Positions 7,672 through 15,005 of a DNA stretch of 31,625 nucleotides are shown piece after piece. The DNA comes from an uncultured Lachnobacterium sp. (GTDB taxonomy: Bacteria > Bacillota > Clostridia > Lachnospirales > Lachnospiraceae). The stretch spans positions 1 through 31,625 of the forward strand of contig CAMFPD010000004.1 in the NCBI GenBank assembly GCA_945971355.1, given 5' to 3'. The translations under genes were made by a program, and so were the position numbers. The notes under the pieces are model-generated. The model was given only the letters and a program-made list of their open reading frames with translations. It ran no database searches and was not told the origin of the DNA. Numbering within the stretch: position 1 is the first letter of the stretch; each line of letters starts with the position of its first letter.

Positions 7672-8616
7672 GTGATTGAGATTAATAATCTGGTGAAAAA
7701 ATATGGAGATCACGTTGCAGTAGATAATCTTTCCCTTAAGGTTGAGCCTGGAAAAATATATGGATTTCTGGGACCAAATGGAGCAGGAAAGTCTACTACC
7801 ATGAATATTATTACAGGATATTTGGGCGCTACAAGTGGAGAGGTCAAAATCAATGGATTTGATATATTCACACAGCCGGAGGAGGCTAAGAAATGTGTGG
7901 GATATCTTCCTGAAATTCCACCATTGTACATAGATATGACAGTCGTAGAATATCTTGATTTTGTGGCAGAACTCAAAAAACTGGATAAGAAAAACAGAAA
8001 AAAATATGTAAAAGAGGCCATGGATACAACTGGAATCACAGAGGTGTCAGGCAGGATGATAAGAAATTTATCAAAGGGCTATAAACAGAGAGTTGGACTG
8101 GCTCAGGCAATACTTGGGTATCCTGAGGTAATTATACTGGATGAGCCTACGGTTGGACTTGATCCAATGCAGATTATCGAGATAAGGAACCTAATCAAGA
8201 AGCTTGGAGAGAATCACACTGTTATTCTAAGTTCCCATATTCTCACTGAAATAAGTGCGGTTTGTGATCATGTTTTTATTATTTCAAAAGGCAGGCTGGT
8301 TGCCAGTGATTCCACAGAAATGCTTTTGTCAGAAATGTCTGGAGAGCAGGAAATCAGTCTGACGATTAAAGGGGATGCGGAGGCAGTTGCAAATTCTGTT
8401 AAGGATATTGAAAATGTGACCAATGTAAATATATGTGATGCTTCTGAGGAAGGAACTTCATTGCTGATTGTTACAGCTAAAAAGAAATCAGATGTCAGGG
8501 AACATGTTTTTGAGAAGGTGATTAGCTGCGATGCAGTTATATTGGAAATGAAGACAGTAAGTAAATCCCTTGAGGATGTCTTCCTTGAATTGACAGATGA
8601 AGGAGAACAGAAATAA
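7672..8616 (+). CDS. ABC exporter ATP-binding protein (GldA/NatA-like)
   Basis: The product is the ATPase of an ABC-2-type membrane system. The 314-aa protein has Walker A GPNGAGKST (34-42), the Q-loop region near GYLPEIPPLY (78-86), the signature LSKGYKQRVG (133-142), Walker B VIILDEPT (153-160, catalytic Glu158) and the switch His189 in LSSHI. The C-terminal ~100 residues form the accessory domain seen in GldA/CcmA-type ATPases. The GTG start follows TAAGGAGG at 7656-7663. Its stop overlaps the permease start by one base, so the two are translationally coupled. The substrate is unknown; the neighbours (GldG-like and DUF4340) match the Gld-like set found in many non-gliding Firmicutes. Confidence 0.92.
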   Translation: MIEINNLVKKYGDHVAVDNLSLKVEPGKIYGFLGPNGAGKSTTMNIITGYLGATSGEVKINGFDIFTQPEEAKKCVGYLPEIPPLYIDMTVVEYLDFVAELKKLDKKNRKKYVKEAMDTTGITEVSGRMIRNLSKGYKQRVGLAQAILGYPEVIILDEPTVGLDPMQIIEIRNLIKKLGENHTVILSSHILTEISAVCDHVFIISKGRLVASDSTEMLLSEMSGEQEISLTIKGDAEAVANSVKDIENVTNVNICDASEEGTSLLIVTAKKKSDVREHVFEKVISCDAVILEMKTVSKSLEDVFLELTDEGEQK

Positions 8617-10751
8617 TGTTTGCAATATTTAAAAGAGAATTTAAATCATATTTTCAAACGGTAATAGGATGGTTGTTTGTAGCTGCATTTTTATGTGTTT
8701 TTGGATTGTATTTTTATGCTTACAATTTGAAAAATGGTTATCCATATATTTCGTATACATTAAGTGCTATATCATTTGTTTTACTCATAGCTGTTCCTAT
8801 TCTTTCTATGAGATGTTTTACAGATGAGAGGAGAACAAAAACAGATCAGTTAATTCTAACATCACCAGTGTCAATTGGAAAAATTGTAGCAGGTAAATAT
8901 TTGGCTATGGTAGCAGTTTTTTCAATAGATATCCTTGTGTTTGCCCTTTCTCCACTGGTAATGTCTCTTTTTGGAACAGTAGGCTGGGGTGAGTGTTATG
9001 TGTCACTGTTTGGCTTCTGGCTCTATGGCGCTTCGTGTATAGCTGTAGGTATGTTTGTGTCATCTTTGACTGAGAGCCAGATTATATCAGCAATTGTTTC
9101 ATTTGCACTTTTATTTATGAGCTATATGATGACTGCGCTTGAAAATCTGGTTTCATCAACAGGAAATATTCTTACTAAGGTGATGGCTGCCTTTGACTTA
9201 TATACACCTTTTGATGGATTTGTCAGCGGATGTCTGGATCTTAAAGGTGTAGTTTATTATTTGACTGTTATTATACTCTTGTGTTTCCTCACAACTCAGT
9301 CAATACAAAAAAGACGTTGGAGCATGAGTGTTAAAAAGATAGTAACAGGAATGTTTTCTGTGGGATTTATTGCTGTTGCCTGTGTGATTTCTGTTGTGGT
9401 AAATCTTGTGGTAAATCAGATACCTGAGACTATTGCATCAATAGACTGCTCTTCGAATCAGATTTATTCTATAACAGATGAAACAAAGGAATTTTTGTCT
9501 GGTTTGGAGAATGATATTACAATTTATGTTTTGAACTCCGAAGCTTCGAAGGATGAGACAATTGATGAAACTCTGTCAAGGTATGAAACTTTATCCAAAC
9601 ATATAAAGGTTGAGTATGTAAGTCCATCTACAAATCCATATTTTTATGCTGATTATACGGATTCAGCGCCGACTACAAACAGTTTGATTGTTGTCAGTGA
9701 TAAGCGTTCGAGAGTTATTGATTTTTATGATATATATGATTATCAGGCTTCTATGGATTATTCTACCTACACATATAATAATCAATTGGTAGGATATGAT
9801 GCTGAGGGGCAGATTACAAGTGCTATTGAGTATTGTACTATGGATACAGATACACTTCCTGTTGTATACACAGTTACAGGTCATGATGAGACTGCTATAG
9901 GAGATGCTTTCTCAGACGTTTTGGGAAAAGCAAATGTGATGGTAAAGGAGCTTGAACTATTAAAAGCGGATGCTGTGCCTGATGATGCGGTGGCGGTAAT
10001 TATTAATTCACCAGCAACAGATTTTTCAGCCGACGATGCAAAAAAAGTTACAGAATATTTAAGGAATGGCGGAAAAGCTATTATTACAGGATGTTATGCA
10101 TACAATGCGGAGACACCAAATTTTAATTCTATTATTGAAGAATATGGTGTGAGCTTTAAGGATGGAGTGGTCTGTGAGGGTGACTCAAATTACTATCTGA
10201 ATGGTAATCCATTGTATTTATTACCTTCAATTGACAATACAGATTACACAGCGAATGCATATAATGGATATATTTTTACACCGGCCAGTATGGCAATTGA
10301 GTATGATGAGGATAGTGAGGCTTCCGATATTACCTATACGCCTTTGCTTGAAACAACTGAAAAAGCAGTGCTTAAGAGCGATTGGCAGGATATAAAAACA
10401 GCTGAGTATGAAGATGGTGATGAGACAGGTGTATTTACATTAGGTCTTGCGGTTAATGATTCGGCTTCGGGTTCTGAGCTTGTTGTTATTGGAACAGAGT
10501 ATTTCCTTGCTGATGAATACAACTCAGCAGTTTATGGAAACAATGCAACTATGTTTACTGATATTGTGTCTAAGATGGTTGGTGAGGTAGAACTGGCAAC
10601 AAGTGTAATACCTGAAAAAGAATACAGTCTTTCAAATATTACTGTAAGTACATTTACAGCAGTTATGCTGTGGGTTGTTATAATGCTTATTATTCCAATT
10701 ATACTGATTGTGGCAGGCATTGCGATATGGGCAGTAAGGAGAAAGAAATAA
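8616..10751 (+). CDS. ABC-2 permease fused to a GldG-like periplasmic/extracellular domain
   Basis: The 711-aa protein combines two parts that are separate genes in gliding Bacteroidetes (GldF and GldG). Residues 1-235 are an ABC-2 permease with about six membrane segments and the characteristic FTDERRTKTDQLILTSPVS loop. Near residue 245 a new membrane anchor (MFSVGFIAVACVISVVV) starts the GldG-like half: an outside domain with SIDCSSNQIYSITDETKEFL, the Rossmann-like DAVAVIINSPATDFS and GGKAIITGCYAY segments, and a final anchor (VIMLIIPIILIVAGIAIWA) with a basic tail. It starts inside the stop of the ATPase gene and overlaps the next gene by one base, giving a tightly coupled three-gene unit. 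The transported molecule is unknown. Confidence 0.88.
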   Translation: MFAIFKREFKSYFQTVIGWLFVAAFLCVFGLYFYAYNLKNGYPYISYTLSAISFVLLIAVPILSMRCFTDERRTKTDQLILTSPVSIGKIVAGKYLAMVAVFSIDILVFALSPLVMSLFGTVGWGECYVSLFGFWLYGASCIAVGMFVSSLTESQIISAIVSFALLFMSYMMTALENLVSSTGNILTKVMAAFDLYTPFDGFVSGCLDLKGVVYYLTVIILLCFLTTQSIQKRRWSMSVKKIVTGMFSVGFIAVACVISVVVNLVVNQIPETIASIDCSSNQIYSITDETKEFLSGLENDITIYVLNSEASKDETIDETLSRYETLSKHIKVEYVSPSTNPYFYADYTDSAPTTNSLIVVSDKRSRVIDFYDIYDYQASMDYSTYTYNNQLVGYDAEGQITSAIEYCTMDTDTLPVVYTVTGHDETAIGDAFSDVLGKANVMVKELELLKADAVPDDAVAVIINSPATDFSADDAKKVTEYLRNGGKAIITGCYAYNAETPNFNSIIEEYGVSFKDGVVCEGDSNYYLNGNPLYLLPSIDNTDYTANAYNGYIFTPASMAIEYDEDSEASDITYTPLLETTEKAVLKSDWQDIKTAEYEDGDETGVFTLGLAVNDSASGSELVVIGTEYFLADEYNSAVYGNNATMFTDIVSKMVGEVELATSVIPEKEYSLSNITVSTFTAVMLWVVIMLIIPIILIVAGIAIWAVRRKK

Positions 10752-11374
10752 TGAAGAAGGCAATAATTAATAAACAGAAAAAGCAGTTTGTTGGATTGAT
10801 AGTGATTCTTGTTGTGCTTGTAATAGCATACTTTGCTTTGGTGAAAATTAATAAAAATGAAGAGAATGATTCAGAGACAGAGGAAAGTATAGAGGTGCTT
10901 ACAGTTGACAAGTCACAGGTTGAATCATTATCATTTATCATAGATGGTGAGAATTATTTATTCCATAAGGATAGTGATTCTAATTGGATATGCGAGAAAG
11001 ATACAGCTGCTGATATTGATGAGGATGCTATTAATTCATTAATCTCAGCCCTTGAATCGGTGACAGCCAAGGAGGAAGTGGAGGATACCACCTATGAAGA
11101 TGACTTCGGATTTGATTCACCTGGCAATGTGATTACAGTTGGAACATCTGGTGAAAACCACACACTGACCATAGGAAATTACAATGAGTTGTTGTCAGAG
11201 TACTATCTTAAGGTGGATGGAGAAAAGGTATACCTAATTGACTCCAGTCTCGTAACCGCATTTAATCAAAGCTATGAGAACTTGTTGGCTGAGGAAACTG
11301 ATACAGAGGAAACTGATACAGAAGAAACTAATACAGAAGAAGCTGGAACAGAAGAAGTGAGTACAGAACAATAG
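10751..11374 (+). CDS. DUF4340-like membrane-anchored protein of the Gld-like ABC unit
   Basis: This 207-aa protein has one N-terminal membrane anchor (LIVILVVLVIAYFALVKI, residues ~15-32) and a mostly extracellular body. The body holds the pattern usual for DUF4340 partners of GldG-like proteins: an opening IEVLTVDKSQVESLSFI, a W-containing hairpin (DSNWICEK) and GNYNELLSEYYLKVDGEKVYLID. It ends in an acidic ETDTE-type repeat tail. The start at 10751 lies in the stop codon of the permease fusion; the longer open frame from 10670 overlaps that gene and is rejected. Family members are often longer, with several copies of the fold, so this is a short version. It is the last gene of the exporter unit and converges directly on the gene at 11375. 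Confidence 0.8.
   Translation: MKKAIINKQKKQFVGLIVILVVLVIAYFALVKINKNEENDSETEESIEVLTVDKSQVESLSFIIDGENYLFHKDSDSNWICEKDTAADIDEDAINSLISALESVTAKEEVEDTTYEDDFGFDSPGNVITVGTSGENHTLTIGNYNELLSEYYLKVDGEKVYLIDSSLVTAFNQSYENLLAEETDTEETDTEETNTEEAGTEEVSTEQ
11286..11371 (+). repeat. 15-base tandem repeat encoding acidic ETDTE-like tail
   Basis: About five imperfect 15-base units (GAAACTGATACAGAG and variants) encode Glu-Thr-Asp-Thr-Glu-like pentapeptides at the C terminus of the DUF4340-like protein. Units decay towards the end (NTEEA, GTEEV, STEQ). Copy number could vary between strains without a frame change. Confidence 0.8.
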
Positions 11375-11656
11375 TTACTTGTTGTTTTTGATATTAGTTT
11401 TGCTGTTGGCATCAGTTTTACTATCAGATACAGTGTTTGCAGAATCTTTGTCTGGACCGTAATATTTTTTCAAAAGTTTGTATATAAAGGTGTAGGTCCA
11501 TAGTAATACGGGAATCAAAATTGTAGCTACAACAGAAGCTTCAAACATTGACATTGTGGAACTATTATCTGTTATTGCCATTATAAGTGTGATGACGTAA
11601 AGCCCCAGCAACAGCACTACACCGAGAATTGCAATAATTTGTTTTACTTTTTTCAT
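11375..11656 (-). CDS. Small membrane protein, 93 aa, unknown function
   Basis: The product has two predicted membrane segments (IIAILGVVLLLGLYVITLIMA and SVVATILIPVLLWTYTFIY). A short outside loop lies between them, and a hydrophilic, Lys/Asn/Asp-rich tail follows (YGPDKDSANTVSDSKTD). I do not recognise a named family. The start at 11656 has a good AAAGGAGAT ribosome site; the longer frame reaching 11758 would run through the promoter and is rejected. Its stop directly abuts the stop of the DUF4340-like gene on the other strand. It is transcribed away from the SEC-C gene from a shared divergent promoter region. Confidence 0.75.
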   Translation of the reverse strand: MKKVKQIIAILGVVLLLGLYVITLIMAITDNSSTMSMFEASVVATILIPVLLWTYTFIYKLLKKYYGPDKDSANTVSDSKTDANSKTNIKNNK

Positions 11657-11689
11657 GGTTATCTCCTTTGAATTAAAGAATTTACGTGA

Positions 11690-11718
11690 ATAGTAACAAA
11701 AATCTAAATTGACGTCAA
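11690..11718 (-). promoter_or_regulatory. Promoter for the small membrane protein (minus strand)
   Basis: Read on the minus strand, TTGACG (11718 to 11713) and TACTAT (11695 to 11690) are separated by exactly 17 bases. The -35 is one half of the perfect palindrome TTGACGTCAA at 11709-11718. The other half is the -35 of the opposite promoter. Confidence 0.65.
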
Positions 11719-11737
11719 GACGCTTGTTTGATATAAT
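11709..11737 (+). promoter_or_regulatory. Strong promoter for the SEC-C gene
   Basis: TTGACG at 11709-11714 and a perfect TATAAT at 11732-11737 are 17 bases apart. The predicted transcript starts near 11744, at a small hairpin (GCACT-GTG-AGTGC, 11744-11756), and leaves a leader of about 45 bases. The -35 overlaps that of the divergent promoter. Confidence 0.8.
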
Positions 11738-11788
11738 AGGAAAGCACTGTGAGTGCAATTATATAATGAGAAAAAGGTGGTAAAAGCA

Positions 11789-12298
11789 ATGGCTTTATTA
11801 CAAGAGTGGCATAAGATTGCCTACAATGAAAATGCAAACCAGGGTGAGTTACAGCGTTTCTGGCAGAGATACTTTTTACTTGAGAAAGGAGTTTATGAGC
11901 AGCTCCTCACAAATCCAGATGAGGTTGTAGAGGGAACTGTTAAGGAACTCGCTGAGAAATATAAATTATCTACATTGGAGATGGCAGGTTTCTTGGATGG
12001 AATCAATGACAGCCTTATTGCTCCAAACCCAATCGAAGAGCTTGAGGATGACACAAAGGTTAGCCTTGCATTTGATAAAGAGAAGCTTTATAAGAACATG
12101 GTAGATGCAAAGGCTGATTGGCTTTACAATCTTCCAATGTGGGATGAGATTTTTGATGCAGAGACAAAGCACACACTTTACTTAGAGCAGAAGAAGTCTG
12201 GTACAGTTGTTGTTGGAAAGAAAATCGGACGTAACGATCCATGTCCATGTGGAAGTGGAAAGAAATACAAGAAGTGCTGTATGTTGAAAGAACAGTAA
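11789..12298 (+). CDS. SEC-C zinc-motif protein, 169 aa
   Basis: The C terminus carries a classic SEC-C motif, GRNDPCPCGSGKKYKKCC, which binds one zinc through CxCx8CC; in SecA the same motif contacts SecB and ribosomes. The N-terminal ~145 residues form a helical domain (LLQEWHKIAYNENANQ, AEKYKLSTLEMAGFLDGINDSL, ADWLYNLPMWDEIFD) of unknown role. Proteins with this layout are widespread in Lachnospiraceae and usually uncharacterised. A role near protein export or the ribosome is inference from the motif only. The start at 11789 uses AAAGGTGG at 11773-11780; the upstream in-frame start at 11753 has no ribosome site and would lie within the initial transcript hairpin. There is no terminator before the following T-box leader. 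Confidence 0.85.
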   Translation: MALLQEWHKIAYNENANQGELQRFWQRYFLLEKGVYEQLLTNPDEVVEGTVKELAEKYKLSTLEMAGFLDGINDSLIAPNPIEELEDDTKVSLAFDKEKLYKNMVDAKADWLYNLPMWDEIFDAETKHTLYLEQKKSGTVVVGKKIGRNDPCPCGSGKKYKKCCMLKEQ

Positions 12299-12305
12299 AT
12301 TGTAC

Positions 12306-12333
12306 TTGAATTTCTTAAAAGAGAGGCTATAAT
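12306..12333 (+). promoter_or_regulatory. Promoter of the thrS T-box leader
   Basis: TTGAAT at 12306-12311 and a perfect TATAAT at 12328-12333 are 16 bases apart, directly ahead of the leader. Transcription would begin near 12340. It lies only eight bases after the stop of the SEC-C gene. Confidence 0.75.
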
Positions 12334-12339
12334 TAGTAT

Positions 12340-12590
12340 AAAAGATAACACGATGAAGAGAAGAGTAGATAAGCTTGAAGCATCAGAGAGGAATGCATTT
12401 TGGTGAGAGTATTCCAGTGAATGGCTTGTTGAAGACCACCTCTGAGTGATCCTAATCAGATCCGGTGATACCGTTATAATCAGAAGAGACTTGCTTATTT
12501 TATACATATTTCAAGCAGGTGAATTTAGGGTGGAACCACGAGATATCGTCCCTGATACTATTGTATTGTAGTATCAGGGATTTTTTTATC
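12340..12590 (+). promoter_or_regulatory. T-box riboswitch (threonine type) controlling the thrS transcript
   Basis: The leader senses uncharged tRNA and lets transcription continue when threonine is scarce. Stem I contains the AGAGTA loop E-type strand followed by GATAAGC, pairing with GCTTGTT. The 3' strand of the specifier loop then reads GAAGACCAC, with ACC (Thr) as specifier followed by the usual purine. Stem III is ACTTGCTT/AAGCAGGT. The antiterminator pairs AGGG (12527-12530) with CCCT (12550-12553) and ACG (12538-12540) with CGT (12547-12549), leaving the canonical seven-base bulge TGGAACC (12531-12537). The competing terminator is annotated separately. thrS lies about 400 bases downstream, after a 69-codon gene. 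Confidence 0.92.
12549..12587 (+). terminator. T-box-controlled terminator hairpin
   Basis: A perfect 12-bp stem (TCCCTGATACTA at 12549-12560, TAGTATCAGGGA at 12569-12580) has an 8-base loop and seven Ts at 12581-12587. Its left arm includes the CCCT needed by the antiterminator, so the two structures exclude each other. Confidence 0.93.
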
Positions 12591-12714
12591 TCAGTGGGAG
12601 TACAATCTCCAACTGAGATAAAAGCCTCCGGCGGATTACAGGAATTCGCAGATGAAATTGTCAGCATAGCTGACGCGCATTCCGCAGCAAGAATGCTGGG
12701 GCGCTCTTGAATAT
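12586..12714. repeat. GC-richer multi-hairpin element between the T-box and the next gene; candidate dispersed repeat or structured RNA
   Basis: This stretch is visibly richer in G+C than its surroundings and has no supported gene. It contains, in order: a long hairpin (TTATCTCAGT at 12586-12595 with ACTGAGATAA at 12612-12621, inner GGAG/CTCC, loop TACAAT); a GCCTCCGGCGG segment; a perfect hairpin GTCAGC-ATA-GCTGAC (12660-12674); and a CAGCA-AGAA-TGCTG hairpin (12685-12698) that competes with GCATTC/GAATGC (12677-12682/12691-12696). It ends in GGGGCGCTC. One + frame stays open across it (to a TGA ending at 12710) but has no ribosome site. Composition and structure suggest an inserted repeat unit or a leader RNA domain; neither is proven. 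The first hairpin begins in the last Ts of the T-box terminator. Confidence 0.5.
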
Positions 12715-12736
12715 ATGAAAGAAGGTGATATACAGG

Positions 12737-12946
12737 ATGAAACGTTTGGTTAATATGATTAAGGATATGCCAGAAGAGTTACATATTTCCAAAGTGGACT
12801 TCCTTCTAACCGTTGCAATTAGTGTAATGGCTGGCTCAATAATTGGAATGCTTATTTCTCCACGAAAAAATCAGAGGTTTGGAGTGTGCGGAAATCAGGT
12901 TTACAACTATGGAGAGCAGAGCGATGGTGAAATAGAAGAAGAATAA
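12737..12946 (+). CDS. Small single-pass membrane protein, 69 aa, unknown function
   Basis: The product has a basic N terminus (MKRLVNMIKDMPEELHISKVD). One membrane segment follows (FLLTVAISVMAGSIIGMLI, about residues 25-43), then a basic stop-transfer SPRKNQR and a short tail with GVCGNQVYNYGEQ and an acidic end. The start at 12737 uses GAAGGTG at 12721-12727; a GTG at 12725 would place the start inside that site. It lies downstream of the T-box terminator and 42 bases ahead of thrS, so it should share the threonine-dependent control. I do not recognise the family; no link to aminoacylation can be read from the sequence. Confidence 0.7.
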   Translation: MKRLVNMIKDMPEELHISKVDFLLTVAISVMAGSIIGMLISPRKNQRFGVCGNQVYNYGEQSDGEIEEE

Positions 12947-12988
12947 AACTATTATTTAAAACTGATAATAATATATAAGGAGAATGAA

Positions 12989-14956
12989 ATGAAAGTAACA
13001 TTAAAGGATGGCTCTGTAAAAGAGTACAATGAAGCAAAAAGTGTGTATGATATTGCACTTGATATCAGTGAGGGACTTGCAAGAGTAGCATGTGCTGGTG
13101 AACTTAACGGAGAGGTAGTAGACCTTAGAACAATTGTAGAAGAGGATTGCGAACTCAATATTATCACAACAAGAGATGAAGCATCTCTTCCAATAGTGCG
13201 TCATACAGCATCACATATTTTAGCAGAAGCTGTTAAGAATCTTTTCCCAGATGCAAAGATTACTATTGGACCAGCTATTGATGATGGATTTTATTATGAT
13301 TTTGATCATGAACCATTTTCAAGAGAGGATTTAGATGCTCTTGAGGCTGAGATGAAAAAAATCATTAAAAAAGGAAACAAGATTACAAGATTTACACTTC
13401 CAAGAGAAGAGGCTATCAAATACATGGAGGAGAAGGGTGAGCCTTTCAAGGTTGAGCTCATCAAAGATCTTCCAGAGGATGCTGAGATTTCCTTCTATGA
13501 TCAGGGTGGCTTTGTAGATTTATGTGCAGGCCCACATCTTATGAGTACAAAGGGTGTTAAGGCGTTTAAGCTTATTTCATCTTCAATGGCATATTGGAGA
13601 GGTGATTCGGAGAAGGCTCGTCTTCAGAGAATTTATGGAACTGCTTTCAATAACAAAGAGGATTTGCAGGCTGACCTTGCAAGAAGAGAGGATGCAAAGA
13701 ATCGTGATCATAACAAGCTTGGCAGAGAGATGGGACTTTTTACAACTGTTGATGTAATTGGACAGGGACTTCCTCTTTTTACACCAAAGGGAACAAAGAT
13801 GATTATGAAGCTCCAGAGATGGATTGAAGACCTTGAGGATAAGGAGTGGGGATATGTCCGTACACGTACACCACTTATGGCAAAAGCTGATCTTTACAAG
13901 ATTTCAGGTCACTGGGATCACTATATGGATGGAATGTTCATCTTAAACAAGGATGATGAGGATAAGGAGACAATGGCTCTTCGTCCAATGACATGTCCAT
14001 TCCAGTATTATGTTTATATGAATGAGCAGCACTCATACAGAGATTTACCATACAGAATGGCAGAGACATCTACACTTTTCCGTAACGAGGATTCAGGTGA
14101 AATGCATGGACTTACACGAGTACGTCAGTTCACAATCACAGAGGCTCATATTATCCTTACACCAGAGCAGGCAGAGGAAGAGCTCACAAGATGTACAGAG
14201 CTTTGCCATTATGTAATGACTACACTTGGAATTGATGGTGATGTAACATACCGTTTATCTAAGTGGGATCCAGAGAATACAGAGAAGTATCTTGGTGATG
14301 AGGAGTACTGGAATTCAACACAGCAGTATTTAAGAGATGTTATGGATAAAAACAACATCAAGTACACAGAGGCTGACGGTGAGGCTGCGTTCTATGGTCC
14401 TAAGATTGATATCCAGGCAAAAAATGTGTATGGAAAAGAAGACACAATGGTTACAATCCAGTTAGACTGTGCATCTGCTGAAAAGTTCGGAATGTACTAT
14501 ATCGATGAGAATGGCGAGAAGAAGCTACCATGGATTATCCATAGAACATCTATGGGATGTTACGAGAGAACTCTGGCATGGCTTATTGAGCACTATGCAG
14601 GAAAATTCCCTACATGGCTTTGCCCAGAGCAGGTAAGAGTGCTTCCAATTTCAGAAAAATATATTGACTACGCTAACAAGGTTGCCGCTGAATTGAAGAA
14701 AAATGATGTGGATGTAACTGTTGATAACAGAGCTGAGAAGATTGGTTACAAGATTAGAGAAGCTCGTCTTGACAAGCTTCCATATATGCTTGTGGTCGGT
14801 GCTCAGGAAGAGGAAGAGGGAACAGTTTCCGTACGAAGCCGTTATGAAGGAAATGAAGGATCTAAGCCACTTTCTGATTTCATCGAGCAGATTTGCAAAG
14901 AAATCAGAACAAAAGAAATCCGTGTGGAACTTCCGGAGGAAGAAAAGCATAAATAA
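12989..14956 (+). CDS. thrS: Threonyl-tRNA synthetase
   Basis: The enzyme charges tRNA-Thr with threonine. All domains are present in the 655 aa: an N-terminal TGS domain (1-61); the editing domain with its HTASH (His72, His76) and CAGPH (Cys179, His183) residues; the class II catalytic core with Cys336 (MTCPF), motif 2 FRNEDSGE (from Arg365), zinc ligand His387 and the IIHRTSMGCYERT motif 3 region; and the C-terminal anticodon-binding domain ending about residue 645. AAGGAGA precedes the ATG. Expression is expected to depend on the T-box leader at 12340-12590. No terminator is seen directly after it, so some transcripts may continue into the DUF1540 gene. Confidence 0.97.
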   Translation: MKVTLKDGSVKEYNEAKSVYDIALDISEGLARVACAGELNGEVVDLRTIVEEDCELNIITTRDEASLPIVRHTASHILAEAVKNLFPDAKITIGPAIDDGFYYDFDHEPFSREDLDALEAEMKKIIKKGNKITRFTLPREEAIKYMEEKGEPFKVELIKDLPEDAEISFYDQGGFVDLCAGPHLMSTKGVKAFKLISSSMAYWRGDSEKARLQRIYGTAFNNKEDLQADLARREDAKNRDHNKLGREMGLFTTVDVIGQGLPLFTPKGTKMIMKLQRWIEDLEDKEWGYVRTRTPLMAKADLYKISGHWDHYMDGMFILNKDDEDKETMALRPMTCPFQYYVYMNEQHSYRDLPYRMAETSTLFRNEDSGEMHGLTRVRQFTITEAHIILTPEQAEEELTRCTELCHYVMTTLGIDGDVTYRLSKWDPENTEKYLGDEEYWNSTQQYLRDVMDKNNIKYTEADGEAAFYGPKIDIQAKNVYGKEDTMVTIQLDCASAEKFGMYYIDENGEKKLPWIIHRTSMGCYERTLAWLIEHYAGKFPTWLCPEQVRVLPISEKYIDYANKVAAELKKNDVDVTVDNRAEKIGYKIREARLDKLPYMLVVGAQEEEEGTVSVRSRYEGNEGSKPLSDFIEQICKEIRTKEIRVELPEEEKHK

Positions 14957-14976
14957 TTTGTTATGGGAAATACTAA

Positions 14977-14998
14977 CTTCTGAATAAACAGAAGGAGG
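14977..14998 (+). promoter_or_regulatory. Hairpin overlapping the ribosome binding site of the DUF1540 gene
   Basis: CTTCTG (14977-14982) pairs perfectly with CAGAAG (14989-14994) across the loop AATAAA. The right arm is the first half of the ribosome site GAAGGAGG (14991-14998). Folding would hide part of it. The site also decides the start: it touches the ATG at 15000 but is well spaced from the ATG at 15006. Confidence 0.5.
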
Positions 14999-15005
14999 TA
15001 TGAAT

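Noticed and set aside
10670..10750. Longer N terminus for the DUF4340-like protein
   Set aside because: It would overlap the conserved end of the permease fusion; the start at 10751 gives a typical basic start followed by a membrane anchor and couples to the upstream stop.
12519..12710. 63-aa open frame across the T-box terminator and hairpin element
   Set aside because: It starts inside the T-box antiterminator, has no ribosome site and reads through a terminator hairpin. The tail from 12594 stays open but is better described as part of the structured element.
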